Below are positions 46,359 through 53,696 of a stretch of 64,000 nucleotides of DNA, one piece after another (the stretch's first letter is position 1; every line of letters starts with the position of its first letter). Below the pieces are notes generated by a model. That model did not search any database, was not told where the DNA came from, and saw only the letters and a list, made by a program, of their open reading frames with translations. The position numbers were made by a program, and so were the translations under genes. This DNA is from Oceanobacillus sp. J11TS1 (GTDB lineage Bacteria; Bacillota; Bacilli; Bacillales; Amphibacillaceae), in the NCBI RefSeq assembly GCF_018333215.1, contig NZ_BORO01000009.1:1-64000 (forward strand). The letters run 5' to 3'.

Positions 46359-47669
46359 TTATTTAACAAGCAGTTTATAAATAAATATGAACAAAACAAT
46401 GATAATGGAGCAGCCAAAGATCCCAGCAGCCAGCGCGCCAAGCCCCATTCCGTACCAAGGGTTAATCATCGCAGCTACCACAAAACTCGCGACAAATGTA
46501 ATGATGGCAATCAAAAAACTAATGATGGAAGGCAGATAGGCTTTACCAGTATAATGAAGAAGATACACACTTAATAAACTCATCGATAACACATATAGAA
46601 TCGCAAGCGTTAAGCTATTTACTGCGCGATCAAGCATTTGGATAAACCAGTTATCGCCCGCAGATGGAGGAGCATCCAGTTCAACCGCTTCGATATCATG
46701 TGTCACTGTATCAATCATCATCAATCGGTACTCAGCTGGCTCTGTTGACCAGTTTGTATTTTCTAAAAATGCAATTTTATTTTCATTATGGAAGAACACT
46801 GGAGATGTTACGGCTTTTTTCAAGTTGGTTAGCCTTTCCATATCCTGCGTCTCCAAGTCTAGCAAAAACAATTCATACTTAAAAAGGGAACTATCTTGGG
46901 ATTCCTTTAATACATCCGTAAACGCAAGAGACCTTCCATCCGGCGATAATTGCGGTTCATAAAATGATTGTGCATTTGCTATCTCTTCTGGAAGAATAGA
47001 CGTTTTCTCATTTACTATGCCTTCTTCGAGTGAGTATGAATAGACTCGTTCTTTCTCTCTGTCAAACTCACTAAAATTAATCGTCTGGCCATCCGGTGAG
47101 AGAAAAAGATGATTCATTGAAAAATGGTCGGCATCCGTTAATTTTTTCATATGGCTCCCATCTGCCTTTATTGAAAACAAGTCAAATCCTTCTCTTGATT
47201 CTTCTCCTTTCTTAAACTCCTCTGCTTCTACCGCAACAAAAAAGATTGTATTTCCATCCTGCGAAAAAATGCCGTCTGTGACGTGAAACTCACTGTCAGT
47301 CAATTGCCTTTCTCCGCTTCCATCCTGGTTAATCACCTGTAGAGATTGAATTCCGTTTGGATTTTCACTTAAATAAACAATCTTTTTACCATCGGGCGAA
47401 TACGCTGGATGCCTATCATGCCGGTTCGTTGACTTCGTGATTTGTTTGACGTCCTTGCCATTTATATTTGCTGTATAAACGGATTCTTTACCGTCTAAGA
47501 AGTAAGAGAAGGCGATTTCTGAATCATCTGGAGCTACACTAATTTTTTCTCCAAGTCCAGTAAAATAGCGATATGAATCATCATCTCTCAAGATAGCATA
47601 GAGTAACGTTCCTGTTAACAACACAAAAACCATGCCAATTGTTATCAGCAATATCCGTTTTTGTTTCAT
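46359..47669 (-). CDS. TolB/PD40-type beta-propeller protein with membrane segments
   Basis: 436 residues. An N-terminal helix (about 5-25) anchors the protein; then TolB-like WD40/PD40 repeats follow (RHPAYSPDGKKIVYLSENPNG, FSQDGNTIFFVAVE, LSPDGQTINFSEF, LSPDGRSLAFTDV), and four C-terminal hydrophobic helices (about 345-436). The extracytoplasmic propeller may bind a ligand; function unknown. ATG with GGGAGGAATCAC upstream. Its 5' end is duplicated at 50945-51035. Confidence 0.75.
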   Translation of the reverse strand: MKQKRILLITIGMVFVLLTGTLLYAILRDDDSYRYFTGLGEKISVAPDDSEIAFSYFLDGKESVYTANINGKDVKQITKSTNRHDRHPAYSPDGKKIVYLSENPNGIQSLQVINQDGSGERQLTDSEFHVTDGIFSQDGNTIFFVAVEAEEFKKGEESREGFDLFSIKADGSHMKKLTDADHFSMNHLFLSPDGQTINFSEFDREKERVYSYSLEEGIVNEKTSILPEEIANAQSFYEPQLSPDGRSLAFTDVLKESQDSSLFKYELFLLDLETQDMERLTNLKKAVTSPVFFHNENKIAFLENTNWSTEPAEYRLMMIDTVTHDIEAVELDAPPSAGDNWFIQMLDRAVNSLTLAILYVLSMSLLSVYLLHYTGKAYLPSIISFLIAIITFVASFVVAAMINPWYGMGLGALAAGIFGCSIIIVLFIFIYKLLVK

Positions 47670-47750
47670 GTGATTCCTCCCTTCAAGATAAAGCCTAATT
47701 ATATATTTCTCTAATGATTTCTCCCTCGCAGGATTTCTGTTTTTTCTCTA

Positions 47751-48241
47751 TTACACAATAAATTGAGTAAACCAAGCAATGTACTTTGCGCCTGGGATAA
47801 ATAATACTTGTGCTAACAGTGTTCCTAATAACCTTGACGTTACCATCATAATAGATGCACTTTTTAAATTAATATAACTCCCCTTTTGGTTAATCACATC
47901 ATCTGCAAGGATTGAAATTTTGGGGTCAATAAAGACAATGAGTAGGATTGTGGCTATACCATTAATTAAGCCCGATGCCATTACAGCTGTTGTTGCCCGT
48001 TCAGGTGCAAGCAGCGCCGCATATAGTGCTGATAACACTCCAATTGTATAAATTGCTGTAATCAACATATTCGTAAAAAATAATTTAAGCGGTATATCTC
48101 GCCAATTCATATCTTTTAAATACCTATACCTAGGTAAATGAATATGTTTTTTTGCACGTTTTAGTAAACCCCTTCTTCAATAATGCTGGGATAGATCCTC
48201 GCTCCTCTGCTAAATGAATAATTGCTCTCGAAAAAATTGCA
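47751..48241 (-). pseudogene. amj: amj (lipid II flippase) 3' part, separated from its start by an IS
   Basis: Reads IFSRAIIHLAEERGSIPALLKKGFTK, then a one-base insertion in an A-run near 48153-48159 shifts the frame; it resumes as HIHLPRYRYLKDMNWRDIPLKLFF to the end (ERATTAVMASGLINGIATILL; SRLLGTLLAQVLFIPGAKYIAW), stopping at 47751. These are C-terminal features of the Amj/YdaH alternative lipid II flippase. The in-frame part from MNWRDIPL (48110) encodes 119 residues. The rest is at 50220-50536. Confidence 0.8.
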
Positions 48242-48400
48242 TTGAACGCTCCCTCCACTTAATAATCATTGCTGATTTATTTGAAGTGGGGGATTCCGAT
48301 TAAAAAATCGGACCATACACATCGTATGACCATATCCCGTTCAACTAGGATATGGGTTTTCTACTTTTCAATTTCGACAAACTGTTTTGTTCCATGCCTG
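48242..48400 (-). ncRNA. Probable omega (right-end) RNA of the TnpB-related element
   Basis: In IS200/IS605 elements the guide RNA covers the 3' end of tnpB and the right end and continues into flanking DNA. Here the region after the tnpB stop has stems (CCATATCC ... GGATATGG; CCGATT ... AATCGG; CCCCCACTT ... AAGTGG). The guide would be the bases just past the right end, on the minus strand TGCAATTTTTTCGAGAG. Boundaries are inferred. Confidence 0.5.
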
Positions 48401-50048
48401 TCAAAGCGCCTGCAACAAAGCATTCACCTGTTTGGTCAAACCTGTCTACATCGAAAAGTTCTGAAAGATAGAACGCATGGATGCGAATCTCTTTCAGGTG
48501 TTGAGAAACATACTTCCACTGCGCCCAGTGGTGCGCACCTATCATCTTCTCCGGTAATAGTGCACGCAACACTGGTGGAAGTTTTTCTTTGAATCCCATC
48601 GCTCTTCTGGCAATGACAAAACTTGCTGCCTCATGAATGGATATGCCGAAGCGTTTCATGTATTTCATTTTGCCAATTTGACTGGTAAAGGCAGGGTTGA
48701 CTTCAAATACGGCCACCCCAATCTTTTCTGCTCTGGCTTTTATTGCTTGCACCATTTTACGGTAGGCAAACATGGATATTTTGCGGTTTGCCTTTTTGTT
48801 GCCATATGGATTGATCACTTTGGATGGGCTGATAGCCAATTTTTCCATTGCGATTGGTTTCTTTTCTGCATGCGCAATATCTACCACTTGAATAGCTGCT
48901 GCTTCTATGATTTTAACAGCCTGTCCCGTTGTTTTTTTCTCTAGGTCAAAGGGAATCGTACAAGATGCCACCAGTTGTCCTTTTTCGTTCATGTTGGAAA
49001 CGGCAAAATGATCAACATTTAAGTCCACTCCAATGATACCGGACGATTTGGCATAGTTGGTATGTGGATTTGGTGCCACATCGACCAGACACTTGACGAT
49101 ATAGTACATGCCATGGTCTTCCAATGACCAGGCGATTGGTTTGCCATGTTTCTTTTTGTCCTTGCAAGCACGCTGCGTTTGGATAGCCTCGTCTATGATT
49201 TCCTGCCCATAAGCAAACACGACATTTTCCAGGCGTACTTGTCCAATTGGTGTCTTCATATGCAAGAGATGGTTGTCCGGATTATATTGGAAAACGAAAT
49301 TGCCGTAAGCAGCATCTTTTCTCCCGGAAAGTGTCATTTTACTATAGCGGGACTTGCGCCACCCTTCTAGCCATGCATCGTGATCATCGGTATAACATGC
49401 CTTGGTGCGTTGGGCTTTGAAATATTTTCTTGTACCAAATACAGCACTCGGAATGCGGGACTTTAACTGTCTTAATGCTTCTTCTTTGAGGTTGAGTCTG
49501 GATGTCAGAAGGCCTAATTTATGTTGGATTCCCTTTATTTTTGGGTCTAGATACAAATGTTCAAATGCATATGCATGCGGATAGATTTCTGTATAATTTT
49601 TGTAGCTTACCGTATAGTAATGGCCTTTCTTTTGTTCTCTAGCGTTCTTTGGAAACTTGGGTTTGTCTTGGATGAAGGATTTTTTAATCTTTTTTAGGGA
49701 GGTTAATTTGCTGCGTTCCTTTTTTATTTTTTTCTTGATTGTACTGATCTGTGCTTTTGTATCTGTTATGTAAAGCGTTTTGAGTTCTTCAAGACTTTTT
49801 ATTTGGGCTTTTGCAGCCTGGATGGCACTATTGGTATAATAGTCATCCAGTTGGAATTGTTGTTTGACGAGCAAATGAAGCGACTTATTTCTTCGCTGCT
49901 CGCCCGAACGCTTTTCTTTAACCATTTTATCAAAGGCGAATTGCTTGGCGCGATTAAATTGACGCAATGTATCCCCTATAGCAAGTACCATTGAGGATAG
50001 CAGCGTATTTTTATAGATTCGGTTGGAAAAGAACGCTCTCATTGCCAT
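48345..50048 (-). CDS. tnpB: TnpB-related RNA-guided nuclease homologue lacking the zinc ribbon
   Basis: 567 residues, longer than typical TnpB (about 400) through an N-terminal helical, Lys-rich region (about 30-200). RuvC-I Asp is at 342 (GIIGVDLNVDHFAV) and RuvC-II Glu at 402 (IAMEKLAI). The RuvC-III segment reads FGISIHEAASFVIARRA with Glu473 where Asp is usual, and the CxxC pairs of the zinc ribbon that normally sit between II and III are absent. This is the TnpB-related accessory branch of IS200/IS605 elements. It may be a divergent nuclease or an inactive one; the sequence cannot decide. Confidence 0.8.
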   Translation of the reverse strand: MAMRAFFSNRIYKNTLLSSMVLAIGDTLRQFNRAKQFAFDKMVKEKRSGEQRRNKSLHLLVKQQFQLDDYYTNSAIQAAKAQIKSLEELKTLYITDTKAQISTIKKKIKKERSKLTSLKKIKKSFIQDKPKFPKNAREQKKGHYYTVSYKNYTEIYPHAYAFEHLYLDPKIKGIQHKLGLLTSRLNLKEEALRQLKSRIPSAVFGTRKYFKAQRTKACYTDDHDAWLEGWRKSRYSKMTLSGRKDAAYGNFVFQYNPDNHLLHMKTPIGQVRLENVVFAYGQEIIDEAIQTQRACKDKKKHGKPIAWSLEDHGMYYIVKCLVDVAPNPHTNYAKSSGIIGVDLNVDHFAVSNMNEKGQLVASCTIPFDLEKKTTGQAVKIIEAAAIQVVDIAHAEKKPIAMEKLAISPSKVINPYGNKKANRKISMFAYRKMVQAIKARAEKIGVAVFEVNPAFTSQIGKMKYMKRFGISIHEAASFVIARRAMGFKEKLPPVLRALLPEKMIGAHHWAQWKYVSQHLKEIRIHAFYLSELFDVDRFDQTGECFVAGALTGMEQNSLSKLKSRKPIS

Positions 50049-50219
50049 TATGTAGGCCCCATTTCTTCTATATGTTATATCCTATTATACAGGAACGTTT
50101 GTTTCTTTTCCATAGTTTTACGAACAAATGATTGCAATTTTTATTTCGGAGGTCGGAGAACAGGGATGGCGATTCATCTCCACCCTGCTTCGCGGGGGAT
50201 GGAGTCTTCTCGCTTGGAA

Positions 50220-50536
50220 ATAATAAACGATGGCAATAAAAGTAGACCAATAATTGTTCCTAGTGTCGCAGAACCAATTAAAATTCGATATTGACCAGCA
50301 ACGAACTCTAAAGCATTTTCTTTTGGTGCATTATCTATCAAACTTCCTGTAAAAGGCTGCTACATCATATTTGCTAGTCTTGATACCATAACCATTACGT
50401 TAAATAGGGAAAGAGCCGATGCTAATAGTTTCACCCTTGCACCTGATAAACGTACGGAATATGCTAATGTTTCGATTGAATGAATGATTAGGATAAATAA
50501 TGCAATCATTAGTAATTGTGTTGTGATATGTTCCAA
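50220..50536 (-). pseudogene. amj: amj 5' part with an internal amber codon
   Basis: TTG at 50536 with AGAAGGTG 8-9 bases upstream opens LEHITTQLLMIALFILIIHSIETLAYSVRL ... SRLANMM, then TAG (50360-50362), then QPFTGSLIDNAPKENALEF ... LIGSATLGTIIGLLLLPSFI up to the IS. Amj normally has Gln there (CAG to TAG by one transition). So amj has three lesions: amber stop, IS insertion and frameshift. Confidence 0.8.
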
Positions 50537-50769
50537 AGACAGTACACCTTCTTTATTTATTTAAATTGATTCTGATGTGCAATTCTTTTAATAGAAATGC
50601 ATATTGGGACCCTTTCCATTTTATAGGGCTATGAAATTAATCTCGCCCGCTAGCTCAATAACATCCTTCCATATTAACATAACAATCACAAAACTTTCAT
50701 ACGAAGTCGATCTATTGGTTAATGACGATATTAGTAAATCTCGCTTCTGTTTTGTTTAATAAGAGAAAT
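50537..50769. other. Intergenic stretch in the degraded region
   Basis: AT-rich, no supported gene. It would hold the former promoter of amj; nothing else seen. Confidence 0.3.
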
Positions 50770-50941
50770 TTATTTTCTTGCTAAATATAAATCAATCGTA
50801 TCACTCAAGAACATTTTTGCCATAATCTACTTGAGAATAATTGAAAATATCATTAAATAATTCATTACAATATGTTGGTCTCCGTTTATCGTAGTTTTCT
50901 ACATCCTCATTAAATATTAATCGTTTATCCAATTTATTTTC
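50770..50941 (-). pseudogene. Remnant of a class I SAM-dependent methyltransferase
   Basis: Minus-strand frame ENKLDKRLIFNEDVENYDKRR then PTYCNELFNDIFNYSQVDYGKNVLE resembles the N-terminus of SAM methyltransferases just before the GxGxG motif. It then switches frame to SDTIDLYLARK-stop (TAA at 50770-50772), which looks like the family's C-terminus. About two thirds of the gene has been lost by internal deletion. It abuts the 91-bp duplicate of the PD40 gene start. Confidence 0.6.
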
Positions 50942-50944
50942 AAA

Positions 50945-51035
50945 ATAGCATAGAGTAACTTTCCTGTTAACAACACAAAAACCATGCCAATTGTTATTAG
51001 CAATATCCGTTTTTGTTTCATGTGATTCCTCCCTT
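50945..51035 (-). repeat. 91-bp duplicate of the 5' end of the PD40 gene
   Basis: Matches 47593-47683 at 89 of 91 positions. It includes the ribosome site, the ATG and the first 25 or so codons (MKQKRILLITIGMVFVLLTG) of the PD40-type gene, and then breaks off at the methyltransferase remnant. A recent duplication or a leftover of a second gene copy. Confidence 0.85.
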
Positions 51036-51133
51036 TCATTTAAACTTTCGATAAAAAAACTACTATAATCTTGAACAACTATTTTTATGTGCAGCTTTTA
51101 AAGAAACAGCCGCACTCCATTGTTTACACCATT

Positions 51134-51286
51134 TCAGCTATTATTTGTACTATTACCTAAAAATTTTTCTAGCCTATAGGCTAGAAAAACAAGAGCTCCT
51201 GCTCCAACACCTATCATGACGCCATCCGTAAAAAAACCAATAATTCCTCCGACTAAAACAAACGTCGTCACCTGTAATTTCATCAT
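51134..51286 (-). CDS. Small membrane protein (50 aa)
   Basis: ATG at 51286, TGA at 51134-51136. MKLQVTTFVLVGGIIGFFTDGVMIGVGAGALVFLAYRLEKFLG: two glycine-rich hydrophobic helices with a short turn. The ribosome site GAGG is 12 bases away, or the start is the GTG six codons upstream. Not recognised. Situated upstream of the duplicated PD40 start in the same orientation. Confidence 0.45.
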   Translation of the reverse strand: MMKLQVTTFVLVGGIIGFFTDGVMIGVGAGALVFLAYRLEKFLGNSTNNS

Positions 51287-51588
51287 AAAAAATACTTGCC
51301 TCACTTCCTCTGGATTACCTTCCTAAATTACGCTTTAACATATCTCCATTGTAGAGATAAAGATGCATTTCTAAAATTTTCTCCCATTTTAACTTACAAA
51401 GATTAATTTTTATTCCATATATCGGCGAAATCTTTCCATAAATCTTATTAATCTTTGTTTGTATAATTTTTTATTATTCCAAAAGATAACTTTTTGATAT
51501 TTTCGTTATCTCTCTTTCTATGATAAGATAAAAGCCTATTTAGTAAATAATGCGCTCCAAAGATTAAAAATTAAGAATGAGGTTTGAA
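51287..51588. other. Intergenic region before the AEC transporter
   Basis: About 300 AT-rich bases. No gene with a ribosome site and no clear terminator; presumably contains divergent promoters that I cannot place. Confidence 0.3.
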
Positions 51589-52506
51589 ATGTTTATTTTT
51601 ATTTTATTAGATGTGATATTCCCTATATTGGCATTAACCCTGTTTGGCGCTCTGTTACAAAGAAAATTTCAATTTAACTTGAAACAATTATCTACCTTGA
51701 TTACATATTGCTTCATGCCAGCGGCTGTATTTGTGAACATATATCATATCAATATAGAAATGGATATATTTTTCCAAATAATCTATTATGTCATCCTATA
51801 TAGCTTGATTTTAATCATTGTAAGTCATGTCATTGCCAAAGTATTAAAATTAGATAGAGAAGAAAGCGCAGCTCTAAAAAACAGCATTTCTTTAATGAAC
51901 TCTGGTAACTACGGCCTGCCGGTAAGTCAACTAGTTTTCAGCAACAATCCCTTAGGAGTTTCAATTCAGATTTTCATTTTGATTTTCCAAAATCTTTTAA
52001 CTTATTCTTACGGAATTTATAATCTATTATCAGCAACCCAATCAATCGGGGGTATTATTCAATCCTTTTTGAGATTGCCTGTATTCCATTCACTGCTATT
52101 AGGGCTGCTATTTCAAGCCTTTTCCATTCCAATTCCTAATTCAATTATGATACCGCTTAATCAGCTTGCCGATGGATTTGTTGCAATCGCCCTTTTATTG
52201 CTGGGAGCACAATTATCCAATATTAAGCTGCATTTTTTCCATCGGGTCATTTCATGGTCTTTAATTGGAAGATTGGTAATGGGACCATTATTGGCACTTG
52301 CTGTTATCTACCTGCTGAATATTGACGGCGTTGTTGCACAATCTTTATTTATCGCAAGTTCTTTTCCGACTTCCAGGAATACATCAACGATTGCTATGGA
52401 GTATCAAATTAAGCCGGAGTTGCATGCACAAATCGTTTTATTTTCAACACTTTTCAGTATCATTACTGTAACTGTTGTGATTTATTTGTCTTATATTTTG
52501 TTTTGA
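51589..52506 (+). CDS. AEC-family transporter (auxin efflux carrier type)
   Basis: 305 residues, about ten helices. The motif NSGNYGLPVSQL in the first half and AFSIPIPNSIMIPLNQLADGFVAIALLLLGAQLS in the second half fit the AEC/malate-permease family. ATG at 51589 has ATGAGGT 6 bases before; the ATG at 51577 lacks a ribosome site. Organic or amino acid export likely; substrate unknown. Confidence 0.85.
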   Translation: MFIFILLDVIFPILALTLFGALLQRKFQFNLKQLSTLITYCFMPAAVFVNIYHINIEMDIFFQIIYYVILYSLILIIVSHVIAKVLKLDREESAALKNSISLMNSGNYGLPVSQLVFSNNPLGVSIQIFILIFQNLLTYSYGIYNLLSATQSIGGIIQSFLRLPVFHSLLLGLLFQAFSIPIPNSIMIPLNQLADGFVAIALLLLGAQLSNIKLHFFHRVISWSLIGRLVMGPLLALAVIYLLNIDGVVAQSLFIASSFPTSRNTSTIAMEYQIKPELHAQIVLFSTLFSIITVTVVIYLSYILF

Positions 52507-52543
52507 TCTATATCTAAACAGCATGGATATTGGTTATTGAGAG

Positions 52544-52571
52544 GCCGTAATTGCAGTAGTTACGGCTTTTT
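52544..52571 (+). terminator. Terminator of the AEC gene
   Basis: GCCGTAA/TTACGGC stem with a 9-base loop and TTTTTAG. Confidence 0.8.
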
Positions 52572-52581
52572 AGATGCTATA

Positions 52582-52704
52582 TTAAGGTTGCTTCGCTGCC
52601 CCTCCAGACATCGACCAATTATCATGGTTTTTATTCTGAACCATTAAAATCTTCTCTTCTGACTCATCTAAAATTAACACATAGACAACATTTATTCTTT
52701 TCAT
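52582..52704 (-). pseudogene. Truncated NUDIX hydrolase gene (N-terminal 40 codons)
   Basis: ATG at 52704 with GGGGAAGAG upstream encodes MKRINVVYVLILDESEEKIL, MVQNKNHDNWSMSGGAAKQP and then stops. The GG(A) pair corresponds to the start of the NUDIX box (usually PGGAVEKGET...REVxEExG), which is missing. It follows the APH-type gene by 23 bases, as NUDIX genes often do. Broken by deletion or rearrangement directly in front of the AEC terminator. Confidence 0.7.
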
Positions 52705-52727
52705 CTTCAATCTCTTCCCCTATTCCC

Positions 52728-53630
52728 TCATTTTTCTAACAGCGATCTTGCGTAACTATCCATCCTCTTCATCATCACCTCTACAGTAATATCCGTTTTC
52801 CCAAATACTTCCCATCCGGAATAAACCTCCGGCTGCCCTTCTAAAACATCCATTAACGAAACGATGTCCCAATAAACATCATAGGAAAATTGCGTTTTTG
52901 TTTTTCCTTGATAAGCTATTAAAAAAGTCTCTGCAGCCTCCACACCATAAAGCATAGCTAGATTCCAGCGGCAATGTCCCACATCAATACCCGCAGGACC
53001 TAAACAGCCATTTGTCCAATCTACCACACCGCTTACCTTCGTACCTTCCCAAAGTACATTGGTTGGATGAAAATCTCGATGAATAAATATTGGTGTATAA
53101 CTTGGTTCGGGACGCGATATAATTTCCTTTAAAGCCCGCCATACTTCTGGTTTATCTGACCAGAACGGAATGTCCATTTCGCCGGCTTTCTGATAACGTC
53201 CGTACTTCCACGGAAAATCTGTTATTCTATTATCATGTAAATGAGCTAATGTTTTAGCAAGCTCATCCAACCATGCAGTCTGATTTGTTGGCAAAATATT
53301 TACTGCACCTTCGACTTTGCTCATCAATAACAGTGGTTTTCCGATAACCTCTCCATCTGGGTCAGCACCAATCCATTGCGGTGTCGGGACTGTCAGCTGT
53401 GTTGCCATTCTCAGGCTATCTGTTTCTTGCTCAATATCCTTTTCAGTAAATGTACTTCGCTCATATTGACGTAATACCAGCTTCATGTTTTCCCCGCTTG
53501 TCAATACCAAACCTATTTCATACATGAGCGCAGTAGTACTTCCTTTTAACGGGCGAATGGAGTGAATACTTGCTTCATTTAAGAAGTGGGAAAGAATCCA
53601 TTGCTCTAATTTTTCAGGGATATAAATCAT
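52728..53630 (-). CDS. APH-family phosphotransferase (aminoglycoside/choline kinase-like)
   Basis: 300 residues. The catalytic loop is FIHRDFHPTNVLW (about 189-201) and the metal-binding Asp lies in GVVDWTNGCLGPAGID. MYEIGLVLTSGENMKLVLRQY carries the ATP lysine region. Complete. Substrate unknown; many relatives act on metabolites rather than antibiotics. ATG with AAGGAGAGA upstream. Confidence 0.85.
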   Translation of the reverse strand: MIYIPEKLEQWILSHFLNEASIHSIRPLKGSTTALMYEIGLVLTSGENMKLVLRQYERSTFTEKDIEQETDSLRMATQLTVPTPQWIGADPDGEVIGKPLLLMSKVEGAVNILPTNQTAWLDELAKTLAHLHDNRITDFPWKYGRYQKAGEMDIPFWSDKPEVWRALKEIISRPEPSYTPIFIHRDFHPTNVLWEGTKVSGVVDWTNGCLGPAGIDVGHCRWNLAMLYGVEAAETFLIAYQGKTKTQFSYDVYWDIVSLMDVLEGQPEVYSGWEVFGKTDITVEVMMKRMDSYARSLLEK

Positions 53631-53652
53631 AAAATCTCTCCTTCAGCTATGT

Positions 53653-53688
53653 AAAAATCCTCGTTTAACTTTACAAACGAGGATTTTT
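53653..53688. terminator. Terminator between exporter and kinase genes
   Basis: AAAATCCTCGTTT/ CAAACGAGGATTTTT: 12-base stem with T-run. It ends transcription of the MFS gene's upstream region or of reads from either side; both genes run leftwards, so it mainly follows the MFS gene. Confidence 0.8.
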
Positions 53689-53696
53689 ATTGTTTA

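Larger units (their letters stand above)
48242..50219 (-). mobile_element. IS200/IS605-type (IS1341-like) element, tnpB only, inserted in amj
   Basis: 1,978 bp. Joining the flanks at 48241 and 50220 restores an uninterrupted amj reading frame (PSFI-IAIFSRAIIHL). No target duplication, as expected for this family. On the minus strand the element begins TTCCAAGCGAGAAGACTCC next to target TTTATTAT, with a left-end hairpin (CTCCATCCC ... GGGTGGAG), and ends ...GGGAGCGTTCAA after a right-end hairpin (CCCCCACTT ... AAGTGGAGGG). No tnpA, so it cannot move by itself. Boundaries are exact to within a few bases because of the shared T. Confidence 0.8.

Noticed and set aside
50100-50219. Second IS or tRNA-like structure from the hairpins before tnpB
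   Set aside because: They sit at the left end of the same element, where IS200/IS605 hairpins are expected.
51171-51186. Palindrome CTAGCCTATAGGCTAG as an operator
   Set aside because: It lies within the 50-aa coding frame and can be explained by the codons for LAYRL.
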